Of a stretch of 64,000 nucleotides of DNA, positions 43,773-52,879 are shown in pieces. Source of the DNA: Burkholderia sp. WSM2232. GTDB lineage: Bacteria; Pseudomonadota; Gammaproteobacteria; Burkholderiales; Burkholderiaceae. The stretch is from contig NZ_AWZV01000015.1 in NCBI RefSeq assembly GCF_000472545.1, forward strand, positions 1 through 64,000, read 5' to 3'. The notes beneath the pieces were generated by a model, which saw nothing but the letters and a program-made list of their open reading frames with translations, was not told where the DNA came from and did no database searches. Position 1 is the first letter of the stretch; every line of letters begins with the position of its first letter. The position numbers and the translations under genes are program-made.

Positions 43773-45280
43773 ATCTTTCCAAAACCTGCTTGCTGCTCGC
43801 TGCGGCGTCGATCCTGTCCGCGGCATGGGGCACCGCCGACGCGGCTATCGCGTTGCAAGGCGCGGATTTTTTCGTCGCGACGCGAGGCACCAAGGTCGCC
43901 GCACTACTGAAGGACTTTGGCGCGAACTATGGTGTGCCCGTGATTGTCAGCCGCGAGGTCAACGACACGTTCGTCGGTACGCTCAAGGGACTCGGTGCGC
44001 AGGCCGTGCTCGACCGTCTGTCGAGCCTTTATAACCTGGCCTGGTACTTCGACGGACGCGCGCTGTACGTCTACAAGGCGCAGGAAGTCACGAGCGAGGT
44101 ACTCGCGCCGTCGTATCTGGGCACATCGGAACTCTCGAACTATCTTCGCGAAGCCCGCGTACTGGACGGTCAATACTGCTCGGTGCGCCCAGCCGGTAAG
44201 TTTAACGCGCTTGAAGTGTTCGGCGTGCCTGCGTGCGTCACGCGGGTCAAGCAGCTCGCCAGGAACCTCGATCAGCAGATGCTCGACCAGGCGCAGAACC
44301 AGGAGACCGTGCAGGTCTTTCCGCTCCGTTATGCCGCGGCGAGCGACGGCTCGTACACGTATCGCAATCAGTCGGTCGTCATACCGGGCGTGGTGACGGA
44401 GCTGCGTGAAATGTCGCAAAGTCGCTCGCTGCCCGTCACGGCGGAAAACGGCAAAGTCGTGACTGGTCAAAGTGCGACCGGGCTGCCGCTGTTTTCTGCG
44501 GACTCGCGTCGCAACGCGGTGATCGTGCGCGACCGGAAAGCGAACATGCCGCTCTATACCGGGCTGATAGCGCAACTCGATCAACGTCCGCAGCAGATTC
44601 AGATTTCCGTGGCGATCATCGACGTCGACGCCGGCGACCTCAAGACTCTCGGCGTCGATCTTCAGGGGTCTATGCGTGTTGGCCCGGGCCGTGTCAGCCT
44701 GAATTCGGGTGGCGCGTCGGGCAACGATGGGATGTTCTCCTCGCTGCTTTCGAATGCAGGCGATTTCCTGCTTCGTGTGAATGCGCTCGAACAGACGTCG
44801 CGAGCCAAGGTTCTGTCACGTCCTTCGATCGTGACGCTCAACAACGTGCAGGCAGTGCTCGACCGCAATGTCACGTTCTACACGAAGCTGGAAGGAGACC
44901 GCGTCGCGCAGCTTGCTTCCGTGGCCGCCGGCTCGCTGCTGCGTGTGACGCCTCGCGTAATCAAGGAAGGTGCGCAGGACGAAGTCATGCTCACGCTCGA
45001 CCTGCAGGACGGACGTCAGGGTAACCCTGTTAGCGCGGCCGAACCGTTGCCGCAAGTGCAGAACTCCGGCATCGCGACCCAGGCGATCCTCAAAACTGGA
45101 CAAAGCCTGTTGCTTGGCGGCTTCGTGCAGGACAACGAGAACGAAGGCGTGCGCAAGATTCCGCTGCTTGGTGATATTCCGGTGCTGGGCAAGCTCTTCT
45201 CGACGCGCACGACCGACAAGCGCAGCGTGGTGCGCCTGTTCCTGATCAAGGCTGAGCCGCAAGGTCCGATCGAGGAGTGA
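43769..45280 (+). CDS. sctC: SctC, outer-membrane secretin
   Basis: The 503-aa secretin has a signal peptide (about 1-26), N0 and N1 domains (about 30-180), an N3 domain, and the secretin gate domain from about 290 (AIIDVDAGDLKTLGVDLQGS, LSRPSIVTLNNVQAV, SLLLGGFVQDNENEGVRKIP, LGDIPVLGKLFS). It forms the outer-membrane ring of the injectisome. It corresponds to SsaC/EscC. The ATG overlaps the preceding stop. sctD follows after 3 bp. Confidence 0.93.
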   Translation: MNLSKTCLLLAAASILSAAWGTADAAIALQGADFFVATRGTKVAALLKDFGANYGVPVIVSREVNDTFVGTLKGLGAQAVLDRLSSLYNLAWYFDGRALYVYKAQEVTSEVLAPSYLGTSELSNYLREARVLDGQYCSVRPAGKFNALEVFGVPACVTRVKQLARNLDQQMLDQAQNQETVQVFPLRYAAASDGSYTYRNQSVVIPGVVTELREMSQSRSLPVTAENGKVVTGQSATGLPLFSADSRRNAVIVRDRKANMPLYTGLIAQLDQRPQQIQISVAIIDVDAGDLKTLGVDLQGSMRVGPGRVSLNSGGASGNDGMFSSLLSNAGDFLLRVNALEQTSRAKVLSRPSIVTLNNVQAVLDRNVTFYTKLEGDRVAQLASVAAGSLLRVTPRVIKEGAQDEVMLTLDLQDGRQGNPVSAAEPLPQVQNSGIATQAILKTGQSLLLGGFVQDNENEGVRKIPLLGDIPVLGKLFSTRTTDKRSVVRLFLIKAEPQGPIEE

Positions 45281-45283
45281 CAC

Positions 45284-46510
45284 ATGGAAAAGAGCTACAC
45301 GCTGACCGTGCTGAACGGTCCATTGGCGAGGCGCAGCATCCGGTTGCCGACAGGGGAGACGCGCATCGGCGGCGACGATCCGGATCTGGCCGTTGCGCTG
45401 GAGGATGCGCACACTGCAACGCTTACCGTTGGTACCGACGGCGTGCGGATTTCCACCGATGCTCGCTGCTGGATCGACGGCGCACCCGCTGCCGCACCGG
45501 ATGTCGCGCCGCTTGATCGCGTGATCGACCTCGGCGGACTCGCGTTTGTTCTGCGTGATTCCGCGAGAAGCGATGCCGCGCCACCATCCCTGAAAGTGCC
45601 ACCGCGTCGCAACGGCAGACGCGCTCGCGCGGCGTTCGCCGTGCTGATTGCCTCCGTCGCGATATTGGCAGCAAGCGCGCTTGCGCTCGAGCGCGTGCTC
45701 TCGGCTCCTGCGACGACCGCATCTGCCATCCGTCAGGCGGATCTGCTGTCCGACATCCGAAAGCGTTTCGCGCCCGAGGGCATCGTCTTGTCCCAGGACG
45801 AGCGTGGTGTCGTCGATATCAGAGGTCAATGCATGATGTCGTCGCGGCTTGCCGCCTTGCGTGACGCACTTCGCGAACGCGGCTTCGTGTATCGCGACAG
45901 TGTGATCTGCCAGGACGACATGGTGAACAGCGTGAGGGCTATCCTCAGAATGAATGGCTACGAGAACGCGACCGTCGAGTCGGGTGCCACGTACGGCACG
46001 GTCGACATCTCGGGGCGTATCGACGCCGACGAGCGTTGGCAGCGCGTGGCGGAGATGCTGTCCGGTACGGCAGGCCTGCAGAGCTGGACGGTACGCGATC
46101 GTAGTGGCGGCAGCGTAAACGATCTGATCTCGCGGCTGCGGGCAGCCGGCCTGATCGGCAAGCTCAGCATCGCGCGGGCTCGCGACGACATTCTCGTGAC
46201 GGGGCTGCTCGACGCAACCGACAAGGCGGCGCTGACAGCTGTGATCGCCGCGTTCAGGCGCGACTACAGCGATGCCTCGCGAGTCGTGGTGCAAGACATT
46301 GCGGCGGCGCCATCACTGAATCGTGTCTTTCCGTCGGCGGTCGTGAGCTTTGGTGGCCGTCCCCCGTCGATGTTCATCGAACTTGCAGATGGCACGCGCC
46401 TCATGGTGGGCAGCCGGCTGCCTGGCGACTACGCAATCACGGGGCTCGACGCCAACGGCGTTGATCTGTCGAAGGACGGAGAAATCGCCCATTTCCCACT
46501 CAACCTGTAA
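45284..46510 (+). CDS. sctD: SctD, inner-membrane outer-ring protein
   Basis: The 408-aa protein has an N-terminal FHA-like domain (about 3-95), one transmembrane helix (about 116-137, AFAVLIASVAILAASALAL) and a large periplasmic part of repeated BON/ring-building domains (about 150-400). This is the SctD plan (SsaD/PrgH/YscD). It connects the basal body rings. Overall length fits SsaD. Confidence 0.88.
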   Translation: MEKSYTLTVLNGPLARRSIRLPTGETRIGGDDPDLAVALEDAHTATLTVGTDGVRISTDARCWIDGAPAAAPDVAPLDRVIDLGGLAFVLRDSARSDAAPPSLKVPPRRNGRRARAAFAVLIASVAILAASALALERVLSAPATTASAIRQADLLSDIRKRFAPEGIVLSQDERGVVDIRGQCMMSSRLAALRDALRERGFVYRDSVICQDDMVNSVRAILRMNGYENATVESGATYGTVDISGRIDADERWQRVAEMLSGTAGLQSWTVRDRSGGSVNDLISRLRAAGLIGKLSIARARDDILVTGLLDATDKAALTAVIAAFRRDYSDASRVVVQDIAAAPSLNRVFPSAVVSFGGRPPSMFIELADGTRLMVGSRLPGDYAITGLDANGVDLSKDGEIAHFPLNL

Positions 46511-46520
46511 AGGACCACGT

Positions 46521-46754
46521 ATGTACCTGACTGAAATCGAGAACCGGCTGGCCAACGATGTCACTGGCGCATCGCGAAGCGACCTGTTGAGCCGTCTTGC
46601 ACAGCTGCGTGCCGATATCGCCGCACAACTCGCCGCGCCTCTTGCGCCGGCGGACTATCGCCGTGTCGTAGCTCGCGTCGAGGGTTGCGACGCGGCTATC
46701 AGCGTGGTCGCCCTACTGGCGCAACGCCTGCGCAAAGACGCGGGCGAAAAGTGA
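46521..46754 (+). CDS. SsaE/YscE-like small chaperone
   Basis: The 77-aa protein is a helical hairpin (MYLTEIENRLANDVTGASRS, then long Ala/Leu-rich helices). Size and place directly after sctD equal SsaE, which with a partner stabilises the needle subunit or translocators. The ATG follows AAAGGA. Family identity is by context. Confidence 0.65.
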   Translation: MYLTEIENRLANDVTGASRSDLLSRLAQLRADIAAQLAAPLAPADYRRVVARVEGCDAAISVVALLAQRLRKDAGEK

Positions 46755-46827
46755 CAAACGCTGTTCCTTTTCAATGGATGGAAACGCCGCTACTCCGTAG
46801 AGTGGAACGCGGTCAAGGAGAGTCGAC

Positions 46828-47193
46828 ATGAAACCGATGCAAAACCTCGAGCGCATGGTCCGAGGTCTTGAAGAAAAGCAGCACGAACTGATGCGAGTCG
46901 TCGCGCAGTTCGGCGAACTCCAAAAGCAGATCAAGGACCTGAGCGAGCGGGCCGGGAACGACCCTGCGGCCGCAAGGCAGTTCGATGCGTTCGTCAAGGC
47001 TTGGAACGAGCCAGACGGTACAGGCAAGAGCCTGAAGGAGCAGACGCAGGATGTCATGACCGCGGCGCGCGAAGCGGACCACCACGGCAAGGTCTTGAAG
47101 AAGCGTCTGAAATATCCCCGTGATGCGGCCCCGACAGACATTGCTGAGCCGCAGCGGTCAAGCACCACGCGGATCACCCGGCGCTTCGCGTGA
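46828..47193 (+). CDS. SseA-like translocator chaperone
   Basis: The 121-aa protein is a charged coiled coil (LERMVRGLEEKQHELMRVVA, LQKQIKDLSERA) with a basic tail. SseA of SPI-2 is a small coiled-coil chaperone for SseB and SseD, encoded immediately before sseB, just as here. The start follows AAGGAG. Confidence 0.65.
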   Translation: MKPMQNLERMVRGLEEKQHELMRVVAQFGELQKQIKDLSERAGNDPAAARQFDAFVKAWNEPDGTGKSLKEQTQDVMTAAREADHHGKVLKKRLKYPRDAAPTDIAEPQRSSTTRITRRFA

Positions 47194-47223
47194 GCGCGCG
47201 CCATCTAAAACAGGAGAAAAGTC

Positions 47224-47778
47224 GTGTCTATTCAGATTGGTCAAAGCCCCGGACGTATTTTCAACAGCGAAGGCGCGTCGATTTCGGGCAGTGCTGCGGC
47301 CGACGATTACAGCGGTGTGGACTTCAATCTGCTTGGTGCCGCTCAGGAAATCATGCTTTACGTGTCCGCAACGGTGCAGCAACTCGCCGCGCAGAAGTTT
47401 GCGACCATCAAAGCGAACTCGAAGCTTGCGCGCGACGCGCAGGAGATGGCCAACCGCGTTGACAGGCAGATCAGTAATGCGAAGGACGACAAGGTAGGAA
47501 GGCCTGAGGCAGACGTCATCAGGTTCATGCGTGACAACAACATCAACGTCGACAACCTGCCTATCGACACCTTCCTGAACAGGAATTTGACGAAAGGTGA
47601 CCTGCAGGCAATCAAGGCTGCCCTCGACAACTTCGTCAGCCGCCAGACCGACATGGGCCAGCAGGACAACCTGGAGATCCAGAAACTGACCACGACCTTC
47701 AACTTCGTGATCGACGCTGTCAAAACCCTTATTTCAAGGGTCGGCGACCTCAATCAGGGCATCTACAACAAACTGTGA
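47224..47778 (+). CDS. sctA: SseB/EspA-like translocon filament subunit
   Basis: The 184-aa protein begins with an amphipathic segment, has a heptad-rich N-terminal helix (IMLYVSATVQQLAAQKFATI) and a C-terminal coiled coil (DNLEIQKLTTTFNFVIDAVK). This is the architecture of EspA/SseB, the needle-tip filament that contacts the host membrane proteins. The start is GTG after AGGAGAAAA. The stop overlaps the chaperone start (TGATG). Confidence 0.75.
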   Translation: MSIQIGQSPGRIFNSEGASISGSAAADDYSGVDFNLLGAAQEIMLYVSATVQQLAAQKFATIKANSKLARDAQEMANRVDRQISNAKDDKVGRPEADVIRFMRDNNINVDNLPIDTFLNRNLTKGDLQAIKAALDNFVSRQTDMGQQDNLEIQKLTTTFNFVIDAVKTLISRVGDLNQGIYNKL

Positions 47779-48251
47779 TGAAAGCCCATACCACTACCGA
47801 TCACACGCGGGCCATCGAGCTGGTGCAGGAACTCCTCTCGATGGGAGCCTCGCTGGCCGGCTTGCAGGGAGTTGACCGCGACGACCTCGAACAGGTTTAT
47901 GCGTACGGCTACGCGCTGTTCGAGGGCGGCGACTTGGAAGCGGCGAGACGCACGTTTTATACGCTCGCTTACCTCGACAACAGTCGCTTCGAATACTGGC
48001 TGGCACTGGGGCTGACGCTGCAACGCATGGGCGAGCATAAGGAAGCGCTCGCCTGTTTCGCACGATCCGGTGCGATTGGCCTGTCGGATCCTCGTTCCGC
48101 TTATCTGGCAGGAGTGAGTTTCGTGATCCTTGGCAATCCGACTCACGCGAGCAAAGCATTCGATGCAGCGATCAAGTGGTGTGGGAAGCGGCCAGAGCAT
48201 CAGGCGCTGCGCATGAAAGCGGAGCAATCGTTGGTCCAATGCAATAAATAG
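47778..48251 (+). CDS. SscA/SycD-type class II translocator chaperone (TPR)
   Basis: The 157-aa protein consists of TPR-like helix pairs (YAYGYALFEGGDLEAARRTF, YWLALGLTLQRMGEHKEALA, AAYLAGVSFVILGN-type). Class II chaperones of this type keep the pore-forming translocators soluble. It precedes the sseC-like gene by 9 bp, as in SPI-2. The ATG at 47778 is preferred over a GTG one codon earlier because it overlaps the upstream stop. Confidence 0.85.
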   Translation: MKAHTTTDHTRAIELVQELLSMGASLAGLQGVDRDDLEQVYAYGYALFEGGDLEAARRTFYTLAYLDNSRFEYWLALGLTLQRMGEHKEALACFARSGAIGLSDPRSAYLAGVSFVILGNPTHASKAFDAAIKWCGKRPEHQALRMKAEQSLVQCNK

Positions 48252-48260
48252 GAGAGTTGA

Positions 48261-49355
48261 ATGAATCAGGCAGTAATGGCACAGGCGCGTATCGCCGCAC
48301 GCGCCGCATCATCGCCGCTCGATGGCATTGACGATGCCGGGGGCGGCGAATCCGACGCGTCGATCGCCGGGAAGAAGACCCACCTTCATGTTGCGTCTGA
48401 ACTCACCGTGAGTACGATCGCGCTGGAGCGCGGCCGGCAACGGGGCACGCAACCCGAGCAGCCGGCTGCTGCATTCCTGGTGCCGCCCGCGTCGCGCGTT
48501 GCGGCGACTCAGGCGCAAGCCGTCAGCGCATTGAGCAAGACACTGACGAAGCTCGGCGTGCCGGGTGCGGACACGGTCGCGCGCATGGCGCTCGGCGGCG
48601 AAACAGTACCGATGAGCGTAATGGCCTATGCGGTGGGCGTCGTCTCGCTGCAGTCGCTAAGCAATACCGTCCGCTCAGTCAGCAAAGCGCTCCAGATTCA
48701 GACGGATCGCCAGACCAAGGCCGTGCTTCAACGTCTCGAGGATTACCGCGAGCAGCTGCGCAAGCAGCAGGAGGAAATGGAGAAGGCGCGCAAGAGCAAC
48801 ATTTTTACCATGGCGTTCGATTGGGTTATCGGAGCGACTGAAGTTGTCGCCGGCATCGTGACACTCGCGTCCGGCAATGTGGCGGGCGGCACTGCGGAGA
48901 TTCTCGCTGGCGTCATGGGTATCACAAAGGCAGCGTTGGAGACTGCCGCGCTGGTTGACGAAAAAGACGCGAAAGATTTCCTAGAAGTCGCCAACGGCAT
49001 CGGCATCGCGCAGATGGTGATGGAAACCGTCTCGATGCTGGCGGGAGCAGGCCCCTATGGCGTGGCCCTGCGACTTGCGCTGAAGTCGGGAATGCAGGCA
49101 GGTAGCGCAGTGATCAATCTTCAGAAGGCCGACGCTCAAAAGGATGCGTCCGCAGCCGGCGTACGGATGGACTCTCAGCAGTATCTGATCGACGCGACGG
49201 AGAAAAGCCGCAAGCAGACCGTCGAGTTCCTGCGGGACCTGTATGCAAAAAATGCCTCGGTCGTGCGCGGGACCAGCGACATGATCAACTCAATGATGGA
49301 ATCGCAACTGCGTATCGCCCGCAGCCTCGGTGGGGCTGCCGGACGCTTCGCCTGA
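48261..49355 (+). CDS. sctE: SseC/EspD-like major translocator
   Basis: The 364-aa protein has a long coiled coil (about 140-178, LQRLEDYREQLRKQQEEMEK). Two hydrophobic regions follow (about 181-225, IGATEVVAGIVTLASGNVAG; and about 246-272), then a helical C-terminus. Major translocators of the SseC/EspD/YopB family insert these segments into the host membrane to form the pore. It lies between its chaperone gene and the sseD-like gene. Confidence 0.85.
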   Translation: MNQAVMAQARIAARAASSPLDGIDDAGGGESDASIAGKKTHLHVASELTVSTIALERGRQRGTQPEQPAAAFLVPPASRVAATQAQAVSALSKTLTKLGVPGADTVARMALGGETVPMSVMAYAVGVVSLQSLSNTVRSVSKALQIQTDRQTKAVLQRLEDYREQLRKQQEEMEKARKSNIFTMAFDWVIGATEVVAGIVTLASGNVAGGTAEILAGVMGITKAALETAALVDEKDAKDFLEVANGIGIAQMVMETVSMLAGAGPYGVALRLALKSGMQAGSAVINLQKADAQKDASAAGVRMDSQQYLIDATEKSRKQTVEFLRDLYAKNASVVRGTSDMINSMMESQLRIARSLGGAAGRFA

Positions 49356-49369
49356 CGTGGAGGACCACT

Positions 49370-50047
49370 ATGTCAAATCCAGTAACAGTCTCAGTGCAGC
49401 AAGGGCAGGGTTCTGCCGCATTCTTGAACCCGACTGTGAGCGGCAAGCTCGCTCATGTGGTTGAAGGACAGGGCACCTCAGTCGACGCTGCCGCAAAAGC
49501 GCAAGCCTATAGGGATCAGCTCGTCTCGTTCGCAGAGATCGGTCTGTTGATCGCGGTCGAATTCCAGAAGCTGCGCGATGCCGGCCGTAGCTACCTCAGT
49601 ACTGCGCTTGTCAATGAATTCAAACAGATGCTCTACGTGCTCAAGAAGAAGAACGATGCGATCGACGAAAACTGGAACGCGGCCATCATCAAGAGTTCGT
49701 TCGAGTTCGCTGCAAGTTTCGTCACCTTGGCGGGTGCTGGACTTGGTGCGGCGGGCGGGTTGACCCAAGGCGCCTTTGCGGATGGTCTGCAGATCGGTAC
49801 GAGGGTCGGAGAAGCAGGCGGCAAGCCGTTCTCCGCAGCCGGCGAGCTGTGGGCAGCCAGTCAGACGAAGGAAGCGCAACAGGACCAGGCCGAGGCCGAC
49901 TTTGCTGCACAGAACGCCGAACGTTATGCGAAGAACATCGAGCGTCTCGAGGCGATGATGCGCGACGTGAGCGAGAAAGCCATGCAGACGCTTGCGACGT
50001 TCCGCGATCTGTATGAGCGATCTTCCAGCGCACTGAAGCTCGCGTAA
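49370..50047 (+). CDS. sctB: SseD/EspB-like minor translocator
   Basis: The 225-aa protein has one hydrophobic segment near the middle (FEFAASFVTLAGAGLGAAGG) flanked by helical, coiled-coil-prone regions (C-terminal RYAKNIERLEAMMRDVSEKA). This matches the minor translocator partner. Order sseC-sseD is that of SPI-2. The start follows GGAGGACC. Confidence 0.78.
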   Translation: MSNPVTVSVQQGQGSAAFLNPTVSGKLAHVVEGQGTSVDAAAKAQAYRDQLVSFAEIGLLIAVEFQKLRDAGRSYLSTALVNEFKQMLYVLKKKNDAIDENWNAAIIKSSFEFAASFVTLAGAGLGAAGGLTQGAFADGLQIGTRVGEAGGKPFSAAGELWAASQTKEAQQDQAEADFAAQNAERYAKNIERLEAMMRDVSEKAMQTLATFRDLYERSSSALKLA

Positions 50048-50071
50048 CCCCGATAACCCGAGGAGACCACC

Positions 50072-50491
50072 ATGACAATGGCCGGAAACGATCCCGTCAC
50101 GCGGTATCTTGATTCCCGCGGCTTTACAACGCGCATCGCCTACTTCGACGACAGTGAGTTCCAGCGCGGCATCGAGACGGTTTGGGGCGAGCTTGAAATT
50201 GTGTATCGCTTTGAAGCCGGCGTCCTGCTCGTTTGCCATGTGGCGGCCTTGCATGCTCCTCAGGGGATCAGCGGTGCCGTCAACAAGCTGGTGGGGTTGC
50301 TGCAGGACATCATACGCGAGGTGCCCGAAATCACCGAAGTCTGCGGCCTCGTGCCGCAAAGCGGACGCACGCTAGAGCAACGCGTCGCGCGCACACGCTA
50401 CAAGCAGTTACTGGTCGCGCACGGCGCCACCGAAGTGGAGCGCGACGGTGAACCCTGGCTGACATTTGCAACCATGAGGGGTCTTGATTAG
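50072..50491 (+). CDS. SseE-like chaperone
   Basis: The 139-aa acidic-basic soluble protein has no signal or membrane segment. Its position directly after the minor translocator is that of sseE. The sequence (FEAGVLLVCHVAALHAPQGI, VNKLVGLLQDIIREVPEITE) suggests the alpha-beta fold of small chaperones, but I cannot confirm the family. Confidence 0.6.
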   Translation: MTMAGNDPVTRYLDSRGFTTRIAYFDDSEFQRGIETVWGELEIVYRFEAGVLLVCHVAALHAPQGISGAVNKLVGLLQDIIREVPEITEVCGLVPQSGRTLEQRVARTRYKQLLVAHGATEVERDGEPWLTFATMRGLD

Positions 50492-50611
50492 CGGCCGGCG
50501 AAAGCGACGTCGCCGGAACGATAACATTCGGGCTGTAGGCGTAATCTGCTGGTGTGCGAAACATTGGGCGAGGTCCATATCGCTCGTCAGCGCAACAACA
50601 GGAGCTTAGAA

Positions 50612-51070
50612 GTGAAAACGAGTTTGCAACATCAGGATGGATTCGATCGGCTGCTTGGGCAGTTCGGAGCCGAAGTCGGAATCAGCGATCTGACTTTCGA
50701 CAACGACGGTCTGTGCCATATCAGGGTTGACGACGATTTGCCAATTACCTTTCGCCGCGATGACGAACAGAACCGCTTGTCGACCGTCGGCCTGCTTGCG
50801 CAGGCTTTGCCCGCGCTAGACCAGAGTGTGCTGCAGGACATTCTGAGTTTCAACATTGGTCCGCTGCGCGGCATTGGACCGGCTATCGGTCTTGAGCCGA
50901 CCTCGGGAACGGTAGTGCTGTATCAGAACGTACCGCTTAACCAGCTCGACTCCCAACGCTTCCAAAGCATGTTTGGCGATTTCATCGAGACACAAAGGGA
51001 GTGGATGGCGCGCCTCGCGGGGTCGTCGGCGCCAGCGGCTGACGGGACCTTCCTCGCCGGCATGCGCTGA
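50612..51070 (+). CDS. CesT-like effector chaperone
   Basis: The 152-aa product shows the CesT/SycE pattern: FDRLLGQFGAEVGISDLTFD, FDNDGLCHIRVDDDLPITF, then a strand (GTVVLYQNVPLNQLDSQRFQ) and a terminal helix (FGDFIETQREWMARLAG). Such dimeric class I chaperones bind effectors. A GTG at 50612 with GGAGC is the probable start. SPI-2 has the TPR chaperone sscB with sseF and sseG in this place, so the content differs here. Confidence 0.75.
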   Translation: MKTSLQHQDGFDRLLGQFGAEVGISDLTFDNDGLCHIRVDDDLPITFRRDDEQNRLSTVGLLAQALPALDQSVLQDILSFNIGPLRGIGPAIGLEPTSGTVVLYQNVPLNQLDSQRFQSMFGDFIETQREWMARLAGSSAPAADGTFLAGMR

Positions 51071-51558
51071 TGCCGTGCATCATTGCCGCACCGTGCTCTG
51101 CTGGCACGGTGCCGGCTAGTCAGTCTTCTCGCCATCGACGGCCAGTACGCATAGCCTGATCGCTCGCGTGGCCTGAGCATTCCTGATCTGCTGCACGCTC
51201 GATGCGTGGGTCGCGGCTCCAGGTGCGCGCACGTCACGGACAGCACACGCTGACAAGAAATACAAACCAGTGGGCTTTTCCGGAAGACGATTTGCGATAG
51301 CAACCGCTACCGTATCGCCTTTTTGCGCGCGCCGTGCTGCGATGTCCGTGCCGATCGCGAGAGCAACGGGTGACTTTGCCCCGCCTCGCGTTTGCCGGCG
51401 GGGTGCCTGCGCATGCTGGGCGATTCCATGCCGTTAGTGCAGTCAGTCAACCTGCAGGGACGTGCGCCACGTGAGTCAGGTTCAGGTCATCACCCGATGC
51501 GGCCCAGATTCGTCAGCACGCATCATTGAACCATGTCATCAGATTAGCGAGGCGAGAA
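51071..51558. other. Intergenic before the AraC-needle operon
   Basis: This 488-bp gap separates two operons of the apparatus. It holds no supported ORF. The final 80 bp contain the type III box and a promoter. Confidence 0.5.
51481..51499 (+). promoter_or_regulatory. Type III box 4 (upstream of AraC gene)
   Basis: TTCAGGTCATCACCCGATG differs from the consensus at one position. It lies 59 bp upstream of the AraC-type regulator start, so the regulator itself is under this control. Confidence 0.78.
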
Positions 51559-52284
51559 ATGGGGGAGGTGCAGGTCGTTCTCTTCAGGCGCGCTGGATGC
51601 GTCGACCGTGCAGGCCAGCGCTGGCAGGTTGCCGACAACAAGGTTGTCGTGACCGACGCCGGCGCCAAGGCCCGGGGTGCGCGCGGCGATATCGACGCAT
51701 ATGTCTTTAACGCCGAAGAGTTGCGAGAACTCTACGTGGATATGCTTGGACTGCTCAGGAGCAATGAAGCCGCGCCGTTTTTCCGCGATCCGGTACGGGT
51801 GGTCTGCGCGTGCCCCGATGTGATAAGCGCGAGTTCGCGGCTCGGAGAAACGGATCGCCGCGCGATGTTGCGCTTTGTCTACAGCTACATGCTCAGCGTG
51901 GAGCCGGCATATTTCTCGCGCCTGCTCCATCACTTCGTGGACAGCAGCAGGGAGTTCTTCGAATTCGTGGAACGCAACAGTCTCAACCCCTGGCCGGTAT
52001 CAGAGTATGCCGACGAGCTCGGCATTTCCATGCGCAAGCTGAACATGCTGTTCTATGAAAAATGCGGTGTCTCCGCGAAGCACTGGCTGCTCGAGCAGCG
52101 TCTTTCCAAGGCACGCGAGCTTCTGCTCGCCACTGACATGAAGATCACCGACGTCGCGCAGGAGTGCGGCTTTGGCAGCCATGCACACTTCAGTGAGAGT
52201 TTCAAGCGGCGCTTCAAGGACTGCCCTCGAAAATTCAGGCAGAAAAGCAATCCAAATTCGGACGCAACAGAGGATCAGACATGA
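51559..52284 (+). CDS. AraC-family regulator of the secretion island
   Basis: The 241-aa protein has an N-terminal unrecognised part of about 130 residues and a C-terminal AraC HTH pair (about 147-235, YADELGISMRKLNMLFYEKC and KITDVAQECGFGSHAHFSES). It resembles the VirF/ExsA/InvF group of type III activators. The ATG at 51559 follows GAGGCGAG; an upstream TTG is less likely. It overlaps the needle gene start (ATGA), so it is expressed with the needle operon. It either binds the island box or acts below it. Confidence 0.85.
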   Translation: MGEVQVVLFRRAGCVDRAGQRWQVADNKVVVTDAGAKARGARGDIDAYVFNAEELRELYVDMLGLLRSNEAAPFFRDPVRVVCACPDVISASSRLGETDRRAMLRFVYSYMLSVEPAYFSRLLHHFVDSSREFFEFVERNSLNPWPVSEYADELGISMRKLNMLFYEKCGVSAKHWLLEQRLSKARELLLATDMKITDVAQECGFGSHAHFSESFKRRFKDCPRKFRQKSNPNSDATEDQT

Positions 52285-52511
52285 ATTTCGATTCGACGAA
52301 TCCGGCCCAGCTGTACAACTCGTTCGAGCAGCAGACGGCGCGGCTAGGGCAAGAAGTAGCGGATATCGGCAAAAACGGCGATATGACCGACCCGAACCAG
52401 GCGCTTAAATTCCAGCAGGCCACGATGAAGTACCAGACGTTGATGGGCGCCAACAGCGGCTACATCGACATGATCAAGCGTTTGCTCAGCGGCATCATCC
52501 AGAAGATATGA
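52281..52511 (+). CDS. sctF: SctF, needle subunit
   Basis: The 76-aa protein is a small helical hairpin (PAQLYNSFEQQTARLGQEVA, TMKYQTLMGANSGYIDMIKR, LLSGIIQKI), with the size and C-terminal pattern of SsaG/PrgI/EscF. Subunits polymerise into the extracellular needle. It overlaps the AraC stop and the next start (ATGA on both sides). Confidence 0.85.
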   Translation: MNFDSTNPAQLYNSFEQQTARLGQEVADIGKNGDMTDPNQALKFQQATMKYQTLMGANSGYIDMIKRLLSGIIQKI

Positions 52512-52846
52512 AAGCCCTCGACCAAAGTGCACGCCGCCTGCTGATTCAGGCGGCCTTCGCGGCAGCGAATCATCGCCTTGCCTCCCAGATAGAAGCGCTA
52601 TATGCGTTGTTGCCCGAGCTCGTCGACGACGAAGGCGACCGCCAGTTGTGCCGCGCCATCATGCTCGCTGGCCTGAACCGCGGCGACGAAGCGCTGGCGT
52701 TAATCGCCCGGCGGGACGATCCCGAAGCGCGCGCGGTGCGCGCGGTGCTCGCTGGCGAGGCCTTGCAGCATGACAGCGCAGGACCCGCGCCTCAGTCGGT
52801 CCGGAACCCGCTGCAGCGCGTGAGCGTTGGCCACCGCCACCAGTAA
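52508..52846 (+). CDS. SsaH/YscG-like needle chaperone
   Basis: The 112-aa protein is an Ala/Leu-rich TPR-like helical protein (LLIQAAFAAANHRLASQIEA, LCRAIMLAGLNRGDEALALI) with a disordered tail. Its place between needle and inner rod genes equals ssaH, a partner that keeps SsaG soluble. Family call rests on size and order. Confidence 0.65.
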   Translation: MKALDQSARRLLIQAAFAAANHRLASQIEALYALLPELVDDEGDRQLCRAIMLAGLNRGDEALALIARRDDPEARAVRAVLAGEALQHDSAGPAPQSVRNPLQRVSVGHRHQ

Positions 52847-52879
52847 AACGCATATCCCCGACATTTCAAGGAACACATC

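Noticed and set aside
44816..46294. 492-aa open frame on the minus strand
   Set aside because: It is antisense to sctC and sctD, which have clear family motifs; the long frame is a by-product of high GC.
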